A stretch of 64,000 bases of DNA, from the NCBI GenBank assembly GCA_002102555.1, contig MCFL01000029.1, positions 248,001 through 312,000 of the forward strand, written 5' to 3'. The notes under the pieces are model-generated. The model was not told where the DNA came from and ran no database searches. It saw nothing but the letters and a program-made list of their open reading frames with translations. This DNA is from Catenaria anguillulae PL171. Taxonomy: Eukaryota; Blastocladiomycota; Blastocladiomycetes; Blastocladiales; Catenariaceae. Positions 12,535 to 23,027 of this stretch are shown here, piece by piece; within the stretch, counting starts at the first letter, position 1; each line of letters opens with the position of its first letter. A program made the position numbers and the translations under genes.

Positions 12535-13548
12535 ATGCTGTCGGCAATGATCATTTACCTTGTGCTGGCATTCGTTCTTGCCGGCCGCACTGCAGTTGCG
12601 GTTCCTCCAATTCAATCTGTCGTTGTCACAGTATCGCCCAAGGACTCTGACACCGTCGCCTCCGCAACGTATGTTCGCTTCACCTTTCCATGGACGCTCT
12701 CAATGCACGCGTCGTCTGACAACCCAAATCTCACACCCTCGCCACACCGTTAGCCTTTCCGTGAGCGACCCCGAAATCCCGCGAACATGGACTGCATCAA
12801 ACGAACATGCCTTGTCTGTTCGCTTGGTTCGGGATCCACATGGACCTCGCAGTTGGGTGTTTCCATGTTTTGTCGCAGTCGTCTGCATCTGAGAGCGCAG
12901 CCATTTTGCCGACCGAGCTTCCCTTTGCTCGTACTGGCAATGTCTTGCGAGCTCGCTTGGTAAGTCATGGGCACTTCTGTCTTTCCATCACAAATCTCAC
13001 AGCCAATCTCCAACTGTAGAATGACATCTGTCTCGCTGCCGGTTCCTACTCCTTGTATTTGACCGCTGCCTCGACAATCGCCGACGCTGTCATTGTTCCT
13101 CTTGGCAATGTGGAGTGGTCTTCATCCACCCAGGATCTGTGTCAAGTGCCGCTCCATGATGAGGCCATTACACACCAATTTCGCCAAGACCATCACCCAC
13201 CGAAACTGGTCCTGTCGTCACTGTTTGTGTTGCTGTCCACCATACCTTGTTGGATGATGGCGGTTCCCGTGGTATGTACATCACGTTCATCTATTGTTTC
13301 GCTCCATGCCAGCCTTAACTTACTCCCATTTTCCTACCTCTCAGTGGTCGCTTGTGGCTTCCGCCATGCCGACCCGAGTGACTCTTTTCAATACTGTCTT
13401 TGTTTCAGGTGTCTTTGCATTTGCTGGCTTGGCCATTGTTTATTGGACAGTGCTCAATCTTTTGCAGACTCTCCCAATCTTCTTTGTTGCTTGTCTTGCC
13501 TTCACACCTTTAGCAATCCATGCACTTCAGGAGCATCTATTGTGGTAA
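12535..13548 (+). CDS. SWP1: Oligosaccharyltransferase subunit Swp1/ribophorin II, five exons
   Basis: Exons 12535-12668, 12754-12851, 12901-12959, 13020-13271 and 13345-13548 join in phase to give 248 residues. The protein is a subunit of the ER oligosaccharyltransferase, which moves the lipid-linked glycan onto Asn in nascent proteins. It starts with a signal peptide (MLSAMIIYLVLAFVLAG). Next come a beta-rich lumenal part and the family's HQFRQDHHPPKLVLSSLF junction, comparable to 'HMFREDEKRPP' of ribophorin II, then three membrane segments. The length is that of the short fungal Swp1, not the 630-residue animal form; it matches only the C-terminal part of ribophorin II. The stop overlaps a GTAAGC donor-like site, so a short extra exon cannot be excluded. 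Confidence 0.82.
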
Positions 13549-13928
13549 GCGTCTTTGATGTCTTCAAGTTGGTACCATGTTTTCTTGTTCTGTTTCATGA
13601 AAAATGGAATTCTCAAAGGTTGTTTTTGGGAGCTGCTGCCCACATGGCACGCAATACTGGTAACATCGTTGGCTGTGTGCCTTGCCTCAATATTCACGAG
13701 AGTCTCACCCCTCTACTCCTGACTCGCTTCGCTCGCTCATTGCTGCTGTTGTGATAAGGTCGATGCTTTGATCTCGCTTTTCTTTCATGTCGAGATCAAC
13801 ACGATGCCAATTGCCAACTGACACATCACGCTGCTCATTGATAGACAATGGTAGAAACAAATATTAACATAACTGTCGCCGTCGCTTTGCTCATGGCTCG
13901 TTATGATGCGAATGTTATCCCCAGGACT
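13549..13928. other. SWP1 3' flank and boundary to the repeat block
   Basis: About 380 bp with no convincing frame. The repeat block begins abruptly at 13929 with a T-rich run that is the poly(A) end of a minus-strand LINE tail. Confidence 0.5.
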
Positions 13929-14459
13929 TCTTTTTTATTTTTTTTTCAAATCGCTGCTGCATGCATTAAGCCATGAATCCAACAAAGGAAGCTCAGGAAC
14001 AAAAAACAAGAGCAACTGGGCTGGGGTCTTAAGCACCCATGAAAGGAGGCAAGGCAAGCGAGAGAAGGCAGGCAAGTAGCAGCAAGGGTCAAAGAACAAC
14101 TGGTGGGGAGAAACAAATAAGGGGGGGGGGGGGGTGAAGCAGAGGTAATGAAGCAATACAACAACCACAAGCAAACATGAGAGAAATAAGCAAAACACAA
14201 CAAAGGAAGGGGAAAGGGGCAACTAGGACAAGGAAGCAGGAGAGCCTGGACACAATGTCAGATGGGTGATGGGTAGGGAGAGAGGGAGAACAAAATCAGG
14301 CAGGACCAACACCATACCAATCCAAACACGTCTGGTACACTTTTTTTTTTGGTTTTTGTTGTTGTTGTTGCTGAACTATGTAATCGTTGTGACATCAATG
14401 AGAACCACTGACCACAGCGAGGATGGGGGAAAAAACAAGATGGGTACCAGACAACATAC
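13929..14459 (-). mobile_element. LINE G 3' tail, 5'-truncated
   Basis: Read on the minus strand it matches the end of the LINE G copy at 45120-45625 in the same order: a VP-rich 3' coding edge, an internal A-rich run (14341-14351), a pyrimidine-rich stretch, then the GGGTGCTTAAGACCCC block and a terminal AGCGATTTG followed by poly(A). No coding capacity is left. Confidence 0.75.
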
Positions 14460-14876
14460 CAACACTGTGTTGGGAAACCATGTTGTGGTGTGCAGCTTGT
14501 CTGGGTCCCACATGACTTTTGTTCCTGTCCTCTCCCTGCCACAAACCTGACCCCCTGCCAGTCACCCCACCTGCCTCACTCCCTCTTCTGAACTTCCGTT
14601 GGAAAATGAAAACCACCAGGAAAAAAGAAGAGAACTGATCAGTTGTCTCACATGGACTGCTTGTTTCCCCCACTCCCCTGCATTGATTGTCATACACCTG
14701 TGCCTCAACCCCTGCCCCCACTGTTGTCAACCGCTCCTTCCATTGTGTTGTGTGCCTGTTGCTGCCTCTGGCAGGTGTATTCTGAGTATCTGTTTGAATT
14801 ATCCCCCCTTTCCCTTCCTCTTTGGGTGTTCAGATCTGATATGATTTTATAAATACATGCAACATGGTTAACAAAA
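14460..14876 (+). mobile_element. LINE C 3' UTR copy, 5'-truncated
   Basis: Matches the 3' end of LINE C at 48530-49063, including CCTCTCCCTGCCACAAACCT, the GTGTATTCTGAGT block and the terminal CATGCAACATGGTTAAC before poly(A). It lies head to head with the LINE G tail. Confidence 0.75.
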
Positions 14877-15133
14877 AAAATGTCTTTGACCAAGAATGGC
14901 ATGCGAGGGCCAGGATGTCCTGATTTCACATCCTACTTTATATCCTGTACACTGAAGCTATTGTTCTCCCTTCCTAATGCCGCAAGAGGTTTCGCGAGAT
15001 GAGCGACACATCATGTGATTCGGACATGGCAGGCAGGCTAACAATATTCCCTGCCTTCCCGGCCATGACTGCAATGGCCAACAATGCAATCCTCTTTTGC
15101 TGTGTACCAGACAACCATGCTATGCTAAGCCAA
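14877..15133. other. Unassigned spacer
   Basis: About 257 bp with no frame or repeat that I can link to other parts of the window. Confidence 0.4.
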
Positions 15134-15183
15134 GTGGTTTTGGCACAGTGGTAACACTCCTGCCTTGCAAGGCGAAGGTAGTG
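15134..15183 (+). repeat. SINE head fragment
   Basis: Carries the tRNA-like SINE head: GTGGTTTTGGCACAGTGG (A box) followed by CTTGCAAGGCGAAGG. It is cut before the B box. Confidence 0.65.
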
Positions 15184-17079
15184 GGTGTAGAACGCAGAGT
15201 TTATTGAACTGGAACACAATTATGGAAAGGCTACTAAGAGAAAGCGGGGTGGGGACAGATTGGATGGGTCAAACCCGTGCAACAAAAATTGGGCGATGCA
15301 CATACTCTTAATCCACGAGCTTACCTACCAACCCCTGACGTGCCCAGCGGCACCTTACCGAACCAAACAATGAGCGGAACGACGTGAAAAGAAAAGAAGG
15401 AACAAGGCAATCAAACCAGGAATGGAAGTGATTGGGGAGCGGCTACTTTGGCACATGGCCAGGGGACAGAAGCAAAGAGAAGCAGGAACAAAGAACAAAA
15501 ACAAAAACAAAACAAGAACAAAGGCAAAACGAAAGCAAAAAACAAAAGCTCATCAATTGCACACACAGCGCCCTTCCCTCTCCCACACTCTCTCCCCTCC
15601 TCTCAACCTCTCCACACCACAGCGCTCACCATAACGGGTCAAGCCCATGCAGGGCATGGGTCACCCGGGCATCAGCGTAGCAGTGCATGGACGCGCCGCT
15701 TGTTATTGGGCATTCACTGTCCTCGTGCGCAAGCAGAGAGAGGCGGCAGAGCGAGCAGAAGCCGGCATTGAGACGCCTGTTGGTTGTGGCGCGCAGGCGG
15801 CATGGGTTGGGTTCAGCGCGTGGCGCGAGCTGGTCTTGCTGTGGCAGCAGAGCGTCGTGGTTGGGCAGCGCGAGGTCGACGAGGCGTTGGCAGTGGTCAG
15901 TCCACACCTTGGCATGTAGAGCATGGCCGAGGAGGGCGGCAATACCACCAGCAAGGCGGCGCTTGTCCTTGGTTAGCTTGAGCAGCGGGTACACGACCTG
16001 GAACTGCTCTAGCGACATGGCGCCAGTGAGGACGCGGGGCAGCATGGCAGGCGTCCACCACAGCAACAAGATGGACGTGGCGGCGGCGGGAGGGTTGGCG
16101 TAGCCGCGCTCGGCAAGGATGCGCAACAGTTCTTGGTGGGCATACTAGGGTGTTGTTGCGGGCAGGCATGGTTGCAGGGCACATGAGCCAGTGTGCGCTG
16201 TCATCAGTCGCATCACATGATGGGCAGCTCAGGCTTGGGAACTTGTGTAGCCACCACTTGTGATTGCGTGCTCGGGTCGGCAGCATGGCCACGAGGAACC
16301 ACGAGCGAAAGGCCATGAGCTTGTTGTGCTCGCGCGACGTGCGACGGTCGCGCCCATTCCCACCTGCGTTCATGACCAGCGCCATCACCCCCACATCCAC
16401 GCCGGCCAACTCGATGCCTCCAGCAGTGCTCTGTGACGCCAGCCACGCATGTACCTGCTGGTGCCACACATACTTGATGAACTTGCGCGGGTCAGCGCTC
16501 ACCACATCCCCGCTGAATGCGACCATGTGCCACATTTTGCGCTGCCCCAGACCAAACCCTGGGTTAATTGTTGCCCACAGGAGAGATGACTCCACCCCTG
16601 CATTTGCCAAGCGATCTGCCAACTCATTGCCATTTCTTTTTTTTTTAAAAAAAATACAAGCAGCCTATGTACTGAGGGAGATCTTACCATTGATACACAA
16701 AGACACAAGCTCATACACACAAACACACAACTCCTTGGACTTGGCACTTGGGTACTTGCTTGGGGCCTTGGACCTTTGGCTTGATTTCGGTCTTGTACAA
16801 CCACCAACAGAGGGTGGGCAAAGCAAGAACACAAGCAATGCAGGTGCAGGGGCCAGGAGGCCAGGAGCCGAAGGAGGCAATGTGGAGCAGAGACCAAGCA
16901 ACCACATGTGCACCAGATGATTTGGGTGGGGTTCGAACCCACAACCTTCGCCTTGCAAGGCAGGAGTGTTGCCACTATGCCAAAACCACTGGATCCGGTG
17001 ACTCATTGCCCACATTGCTGGCATGCCCCTGGACCCAGTCAAGCTTCACACGCAGGCACCTCTCACGCACTATCAGATC
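15184..17079 (-). mobile_element. LINE H remnant (RNase H end and C-terminal domain)
   Basis: The minus strand encodes the end of an RNase H domain (VQGHASNVGNE, then LADRLANAG after a SINE insertion) and a C-terminal part with the CX2C...HX4C motif CPSCDATDDSAHWLMC. A frame change near 16130 leads to a second block running to 15626. From 15625 to 15184 is a 3' UTR-like stretch with AAACAAAAAC runs. It is a different family from B to G. Its upstream part is cut off by LINE B1 at 17080. Confidence 0.7.
16632..17000 (-). mobile_element. SINE-A copy inserted in LINE H
   Basis: Flanked by a 10-bp duplication ACTCATTGCC (16622-16631 and 17001-17010) that splits the LINE H RNase H codons for NEL. 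Minus strand: tRNA-like head with A box TGGCATAGTGG and B box GGTTCGAACCC, a ~260-bp body and an A-rich end. Same family as 43514-43867. Confidence 0.85.
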
Positions 17080-17442
17080 TTTTTTTTTTTTGGGTCACTA
17101 CCACATGTATTGAAGCTGAAAACCAACACAGAAGTCTTGAAAGAAGGTACAAGAACAGGAAGGTCACAGATTCAAGACACTCAATGGATGACAAAAGCAA
17201 GCAGAGAAAATGGCAAGCAATTGGTGGTAGGGGCAGTTGGCCATGGGGTCAAAGGAGAGGGTAGGAAGGGGAGCGAAAAGAGGATGTGAACAGAAGAGGA
17301 ATAACAAAATCCAAAAATCAACACTCAACCACACCACGGATGCACAAAATGTACCCCATGCAACAGAGAACCAAAACAGTGCAAAGCCAAATAAAGGGAA
17401 ACAGAGTCAAAACAACGGTGAGCATACGAGGACAAGGGAAGG

Positions 17443-20400
17443 TTACGCCACGAGTGCAGAGGCAGCAGTTGGGGATAGTGAGGGGACAAAAACAGAATGC
17501 GTACCAGACTGCACCCCAACACGGGTAGCAAAGCGTTGCTGTGAGTGTCCAAACCCAAACCTGGGGGTTGAGAGCCCTGGGAAGGTGCCGTGGAACCGCC
17601 ATTTGCCAAAGGAAGCCGGTGCATGCGAGGCTGAGGAGGAGCCAACAAGGGGTGGGCAGCCAGCGTGGCACTCGTAGATGTAATGTGCGGCAACGAGCGC
17701 AAGGTTCATGGGCGGCTGCCGGGCCACTGGGGCGCGTGCTTCCTGACAGTGGGGACATTGACAGGGCTGCCAGGTCGCAAACGGATTTTCTGGCGTGCGT
17801 CCCTCAACTGGTCCAACGAGCCTGCAACGCTCCTTCCACAGCACAGTTTGGATGGTCGTGGAAGCAATTGAGACAATTCGCGCAAGGATAGACACGAGGC
17901 TGGGAAATTGTTGCCGCAGGCAAGCCTCAACTACGCATGCTGCAGTTGCCCGTAATTTGGCTGGATCCATTAGCCGCTCTACGAGTGTCTTTGCTGCCGC
18001 TTGGTGCGCCGTCATCCTGCGACGCCATAACAGCTCCACGACTTGCTCGTGCACATCCAGCCGGCACGTCCAGAGAGTGTTGGCAAGCGCCGGGCATCTG
18101 TACCAGTGCTGCTGGTTGTCAAAGGCGCCACATAGTACGCAATTTGGGGATGGCACCTGGGTCGGCCAATACTTGTGGAGCTGAGCGCGAGTTGGCAGGC
18201 AGCCTGTCAAAACCTTGATGCGGAACGTGACTGATGAGTCGTCAGCAAATGATGCAAACATGGATGATGCCTTGCGACCATTGCGAATGGCTCCGTTGAA
18301 CACCATCAAATCCGGCTGGCCGACCAGTTTGAGCATGTACGAGTACAACTCGATATGGGATTGCACCTGCACTTGATTCCGAATTGCGCGACCCACCTGT
18401 GCGTACACCAACTCATGGCCGATCTGCACTAGCGCACCAAAGTCGATCTTGCCCAGAAACTGTGGTGACAGGGCGCACACCTCGCGGCAATTTGCACCAC
18501 AGCGAGCCAGCTCGTTTGCCTTCTCATTCTCCGCGTTCCCATCATGGCCCTTGACCTTGACAAGCTCTAGCACAATACCCCTTTCTTTGACTAGTGCGCA
18601 AAGGACGAGTAGCAAATCGTGCAGTGGCGACAGGTGACGTGGCGCAACTGCTTCTGTATCGGACAAGCCCAGAAACATTGGGATGATCTGCACAGCAACC
18701 GCTGAGTCGGAAAAGACACACGCACGCGACCCAACGGGAAGTTTGTCAACAATTGCAAGAACAGCAGCAACCTCGGGGCGTGATGAGCTGGTCGGAGCAG
18801 GCGGCAGTCAGCCGAAGATTTCCAGGTTGAGCTGGGGGCAGTGAGCACCGAGTCCCATAACGGCATCAGCCGTATTTGTAGCGGGTTGCAGCGAGCTGTC
18901 GGTCCAACAGTCAAGGATTGTGCCATGGTGCATTGTGAGCGGTTGCGTGACATTCGCGAGAGGTGGAGCTGAGTAGGCTGAGCTTGAGTGGTGGCTGTCG
19001 TCATCACCGTCGCTATCGTCGCTGTCTACATCCATGTCGTCTTGCACATACCCAGGGAAGAAACTGGACATGTACGGGCAGTCCTCGGGCAATTCGTGGT
19101 TGGGCGCGAGAACAACATACGCGTCCACACTGTCCTGACGCCTCGTGAGAGACTTGGCTGAGATGGGGTACGTGTACACAAGTGGGATGGTGACAAGGCA
19201 ATTGGGCACGTCACACGTTGCTGACGACAATTGGCAGTTACCTGTATCACCACAGTCAAGGCATAAATGGAGTAGAGCGTGGTCGGGGGGCACAACACCC
19301 TCGTCAAGCATCAGGCAAGTGCATTCCACAAGATGGCGCAGCGTGACAAGAGGCCCGTGTACCGTGTCTCGCAGATCGACTGCAGCACACACACCAAAGG
19401 TTGGCAGCCGGTTTTCCCCCAAGAAGACCATGAGTTGGCCAACATGGTGTCGAGGCGCAAGGGCCAGGCGGGGCTGAACCGGCATCGCAGCAACTGGGCC
19501 GAGAGATGTGCACCAGTCGGAAACGGCGTTGGTCAAAGCAACCAGGGCATTGTGCAGGCGACCACAGCGAGGGCATCTCTTGGCAAGCAGATGTCGGACA
19601 GAGGCAAACGCGTTTGCATACCGTGCTGGAGTACTGTCTTGGTCATGAAAACAACAAAGGGAAACAAGGGGAGAAAGTGAGCAAACACCAGCATCATGGA
19701 GACAGGAGCGCAAGGTATGAAGAACAGGAGATGGAATAATGGCTTCCAATGGGATGTCATCCACCGGGCAAACATGCAGAGGGTCAGCACGCCCAGCGAG
19801 GTGAATTGAGGTGAGAGAACTAGAAAGAAGGGGAAGAAGGTTCAGAAGCGGAGAGGCAGGGAGTCCTTGCGATGCAAGTCGGCACGGCGGGTGCGAGAGT
19901 GGGTTAACCCACCAACGGATTGCGCGTTGTGCAAGGCTGGACATGGCGCATGCGACTTGAAAGCGCTCGCTTTGCACGGGTTGGCTCAAACAGTAGCAAA
20001 GGTGCGAGACTCGAGCTGCAAGGATGGTGTGCTTGATGGAGACGAGCCCGTATGTTGCTGCATCTTAGAAAATCGAGACTGGTGTGTTGGATGGCAATCT
20101 GGCCGCAGCTCGAACCACTGCACGGAGCTTTGCGTCGATCTGGTCAAGGAAAGTTGGTGATGGGATGTAACCGAATGCACGGTATGCAACCGTGGGGATG
20201 ATTGCTGAGTTGATCACGTATACCACAATCCTGGCTGGGACCCGTTTCGTCCTCAGAATGTTGATCGCACTTGTCACGGCATCCCTCATCACTTTTTCCG
20301 TCGCCTTCCTTGGCCCCTATCCATCCACAAATACACCCAGGTATCTCTTCATCTCGCCTGGGCCTGCGCGCGGCACCTCAACTCCTCTAGACGTCACACT

Positions 20401-22645
20401 CCCCACTCCACCGTCTCTCGTGTTGAACGCAAGCACAAAGCCTTTGCTTGCATTTGCCCGGATCCGAGTGAGTAGGTTGAATGCATCGACCAAGTCCACC
20501 ACCTGTTGGAGCAGCTCGCGCGACCTGGCGAAGAAGATTGCATTGTCTATATACCCAATCGCTACATATTGCCGACGGCCAATCACCCTCACACTTCCGA
20601 ATGGCTGCCCATCACCTGCGTCCGGCACCTTGATCAGTAGCTCAACACCACCGCAACTCTCCTCCACTGCACACAACAGAATGTCATAGAATGCGTTCCA
20701 TAGGAACGGCGATTCGACGCCACCCTGGGGTATACTGCGATGGAGTTGGATCTGTCTTGTCAATCCAAACGCCGTGATCACCGACGCAGTGCGCCCCTCT
20801 AGGAAGTTGCGACAGTAGAAATCCACAAATCGCACTGGCAAATGCAATCGCAAGAGCGCCAGGCGTACAAAGTGATGTGGTACAGTATCAAATGCTTTCG
20901 ACTTGTCCTCTGAATACGCCCACCGCTCCTCCTCAGCGTCGGCTGCTTGCGCTTGGGCAATAAGACCATGGAGAATGTCAATCGGGAGACGTGTGTCAGT
21001 ACCCTTGAGCGCTGAGAATCGAGCACCACGCAACACTTGCTTTTCAACGGCCACATCCTGAATATGCCGCCACATGACCGCATTGAACAGCTTGGATGCG
21101 CATTCGAGTAGGGTGATGGGTCGCATGGCGTCAACGTCGCCTGTGTAGCCCTCTGCCTTTTTTTGGCGTCAGGTAAATGACCCCATATTGCCACTCACAC
21201 GGCACCCAGTCCGCCAAATACATGTCAGTGAACAAGCGCGCCAGGATTTGGTGCCCAATGGTTCCGAGTGCAGCGTAATGGTGGTGTCGAAGGCCTGTTG
21301 CACCTGGGGCCTTGTCAATGTCTATAGAACACAAGACGTGAGCAATGTCCTTGGGTATAACCTCCTTCTCCACCCCATCCCACCACGATTCGTGGATCCA
21401 ATGCAGTGGTTGCAATGCTCGGCGGATCAACGCTGGAGCCTGATCTACGTTCCCATGTTCCTCATGTCCGAAGCAACCTTGCCAGTTAGCGGCTGTCGCA
21501 TCCATGACCTCGCTTGGAAGCAGCTTGATGCCGTCTGCAGTCACCACCAGATCCAGGCAGTTGGGTGGTCGTTTTCGCTCCATGACTGATTGCATGACAA
21601 CCCTGGTCTTGACGCCAAACTTTTCCGTTCGCGAGGCCACTGCAGCGTCGATCTGCTCCCTTTTTGCCTGTGCCGACTCCGTTGCCACAATCTCAAGCAG
21701 TCGTTCTTTTTCACGCACCAGGTCATCATGCGAAGATTCCGTACCAAACGCTGGCGCCACTCGGCTGAGCGCATCACGTTCTTTAACAGTCAAGTTAGTG
21801 GAAGGGTCGTCAAGCAAGCGTCACAGCGCACCAAGCGCCAATGCCGAATCCGTCTTGCTCTCTGGTGGCTTCAAAACAGATCCGTACGACTCGGAGGCAC
21901 AACGCTTCTTGTGAGGCAATCGTGCACGGCTGGCAGCCAGCATGATGTTCTCATACAGGTACCATCTGTGCCCAATTGGCAGTGTTGGGTCGAGAACGGG
22001 CGGGAGTTGATTGTTGTTGCTGCTCCCGAGTGACTCGGCATCAACCCACAATGGGAAGGTGTCGGCGTTGTCGATTCGAATTCCCAGATCTGTGCACACT
22101 CTGGAGACGAACGCGGCCCATGACTTGCCAGTTAGACGGTTCTCATCGAGTACGTACCTGGCAGCCTCTTGTCGGGCTTGTTGCCGTAGGTGAGCAAGGT
22201 CACGGTCCAGTTGGAGCGCAAGTGCCGTTTGAAGAACAAGTCGCGCATGGTCAAAGCCCCGGGCGTTGACGATTGACATGGCAAGGACGTCATGTGTGAT
22301 GGTTGGCAAGACAAAGACACGGTCCAGGCATCCACCAGCCTCGTGCGTGCTCACAGCCATATCCAGATGCACTGCAAGGTCCAGGAGCCCGTTTCCAAGC
22401 GCGACCGCCTCCAACGGGCAGCTTGCAGCGTCCTCCTGCTCGTTTGTGTCACCCGCAATCAGTAGCAGCTCGCCCCTTGCATCCGCCATCTCTATCTCAA
22501 CTTGTAGGTGTTGGACCAGCGACGCACGAATGGTTGGGTCTTGAGGTGGTGCATAAATGCCAATAATGCGCAGCCGGAAGTCGCCACGGCCCTGGAGTGT
22601 GAACGCCACCATGTACCTGTCGTAAACAGACCATCTGCCAACGTA
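17443..22645 (-). pseudogene. LINE B1 ORF2, main part (endonuclease end, RT, RNase H, C-terminal)
   Basis: Minus strand, in order: endonuclease C-terminal half (22612-21821, GIYAPPQ, GDTNEQED, FDHARLVL), linker and RT fingers (21817-21131), RT palm (21126-20317) with AYSEDKSKAFDTVP, RSIPQGGVESPFLWNAFYD and GYIDNAIFF (the second catalytic Asp is Asn here), then RNase H with DCWTDSS, PEVAAVLAIVDKLP-like, FSDSA and VKGHDGNAENEKA. The C-terminal zinc-like motif is CVLCGAFDNQQHWYRC. Frames change at about 21820, 21130, 20300 and 18810, so it is a pseudogene. The first part of ORF2 lies beyond the gypsy insertion at 29600-30038. Confidence 0.85.
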
Positions 22646-22650
22646 GCTCT

Positions 22651-22860
22651 TGTTGGGGTTGTGTAGGAGAGTGTATGTGTATGTCGTTCACGTGTGTGCA
22701 TGTGATGAGTTATCGAGTTGTTGTGTGTTTGTGTTTGTGATCCATGACCCAGCAGTTGGGCACCAACCCATGGTTAGCTCTCCAGATAATTCTGGGTCGT
22801 TTAGTATATACTACCCGTGCTTGATGACCTTCTAGTCTTACCTATGCAAGCACGCCAACA
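22651..22860 (+). repeat. 5' LTR of the gypsy element
   Basis: 210 bp, TGTTGGGGTT...CACGCCAACA, as far as I can see identical to the copy at 29385-29594. Contains a TATATA box near 22806. Confidence 0.93.
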
Positions 22861-23027
22861 TTTTTTTCATCAAGTTCTGCCAACAGAATATCCCAGCACA
22901 CAACAACCTGGCCGTCGTCGCTTAGCCCCATCCATCGTCGCTTAGCTCCACTCATTGCTGACTCATTCCATCGGCCACAAATCCAACCACACTTTCGTCT
23001 CGCTCGACGCTGCACTTTCAAACAGCA

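Noticed and set aside
13053-13754. A 233-codon frame reading through 13053-13754
   Set aside because: Its first part is SWP1 exon 4; the rest reads through a GTATGT donor, and the homologous membrane segments lie in the spliced frame at 13345-13548.
14341-14351. T run at 14341 as the end of a separate element
   Set aside because: The same A-rich run is internal to the LINE G 3' UTR at 45238-45250, so it does not mark a new insertion.
14458-14474. Palindrome CCAACACTGTGTTGG as a functional site
   Set aside because: It falls at the head-to-head junction of two LINE tails and is most simply a by-product of that junction.
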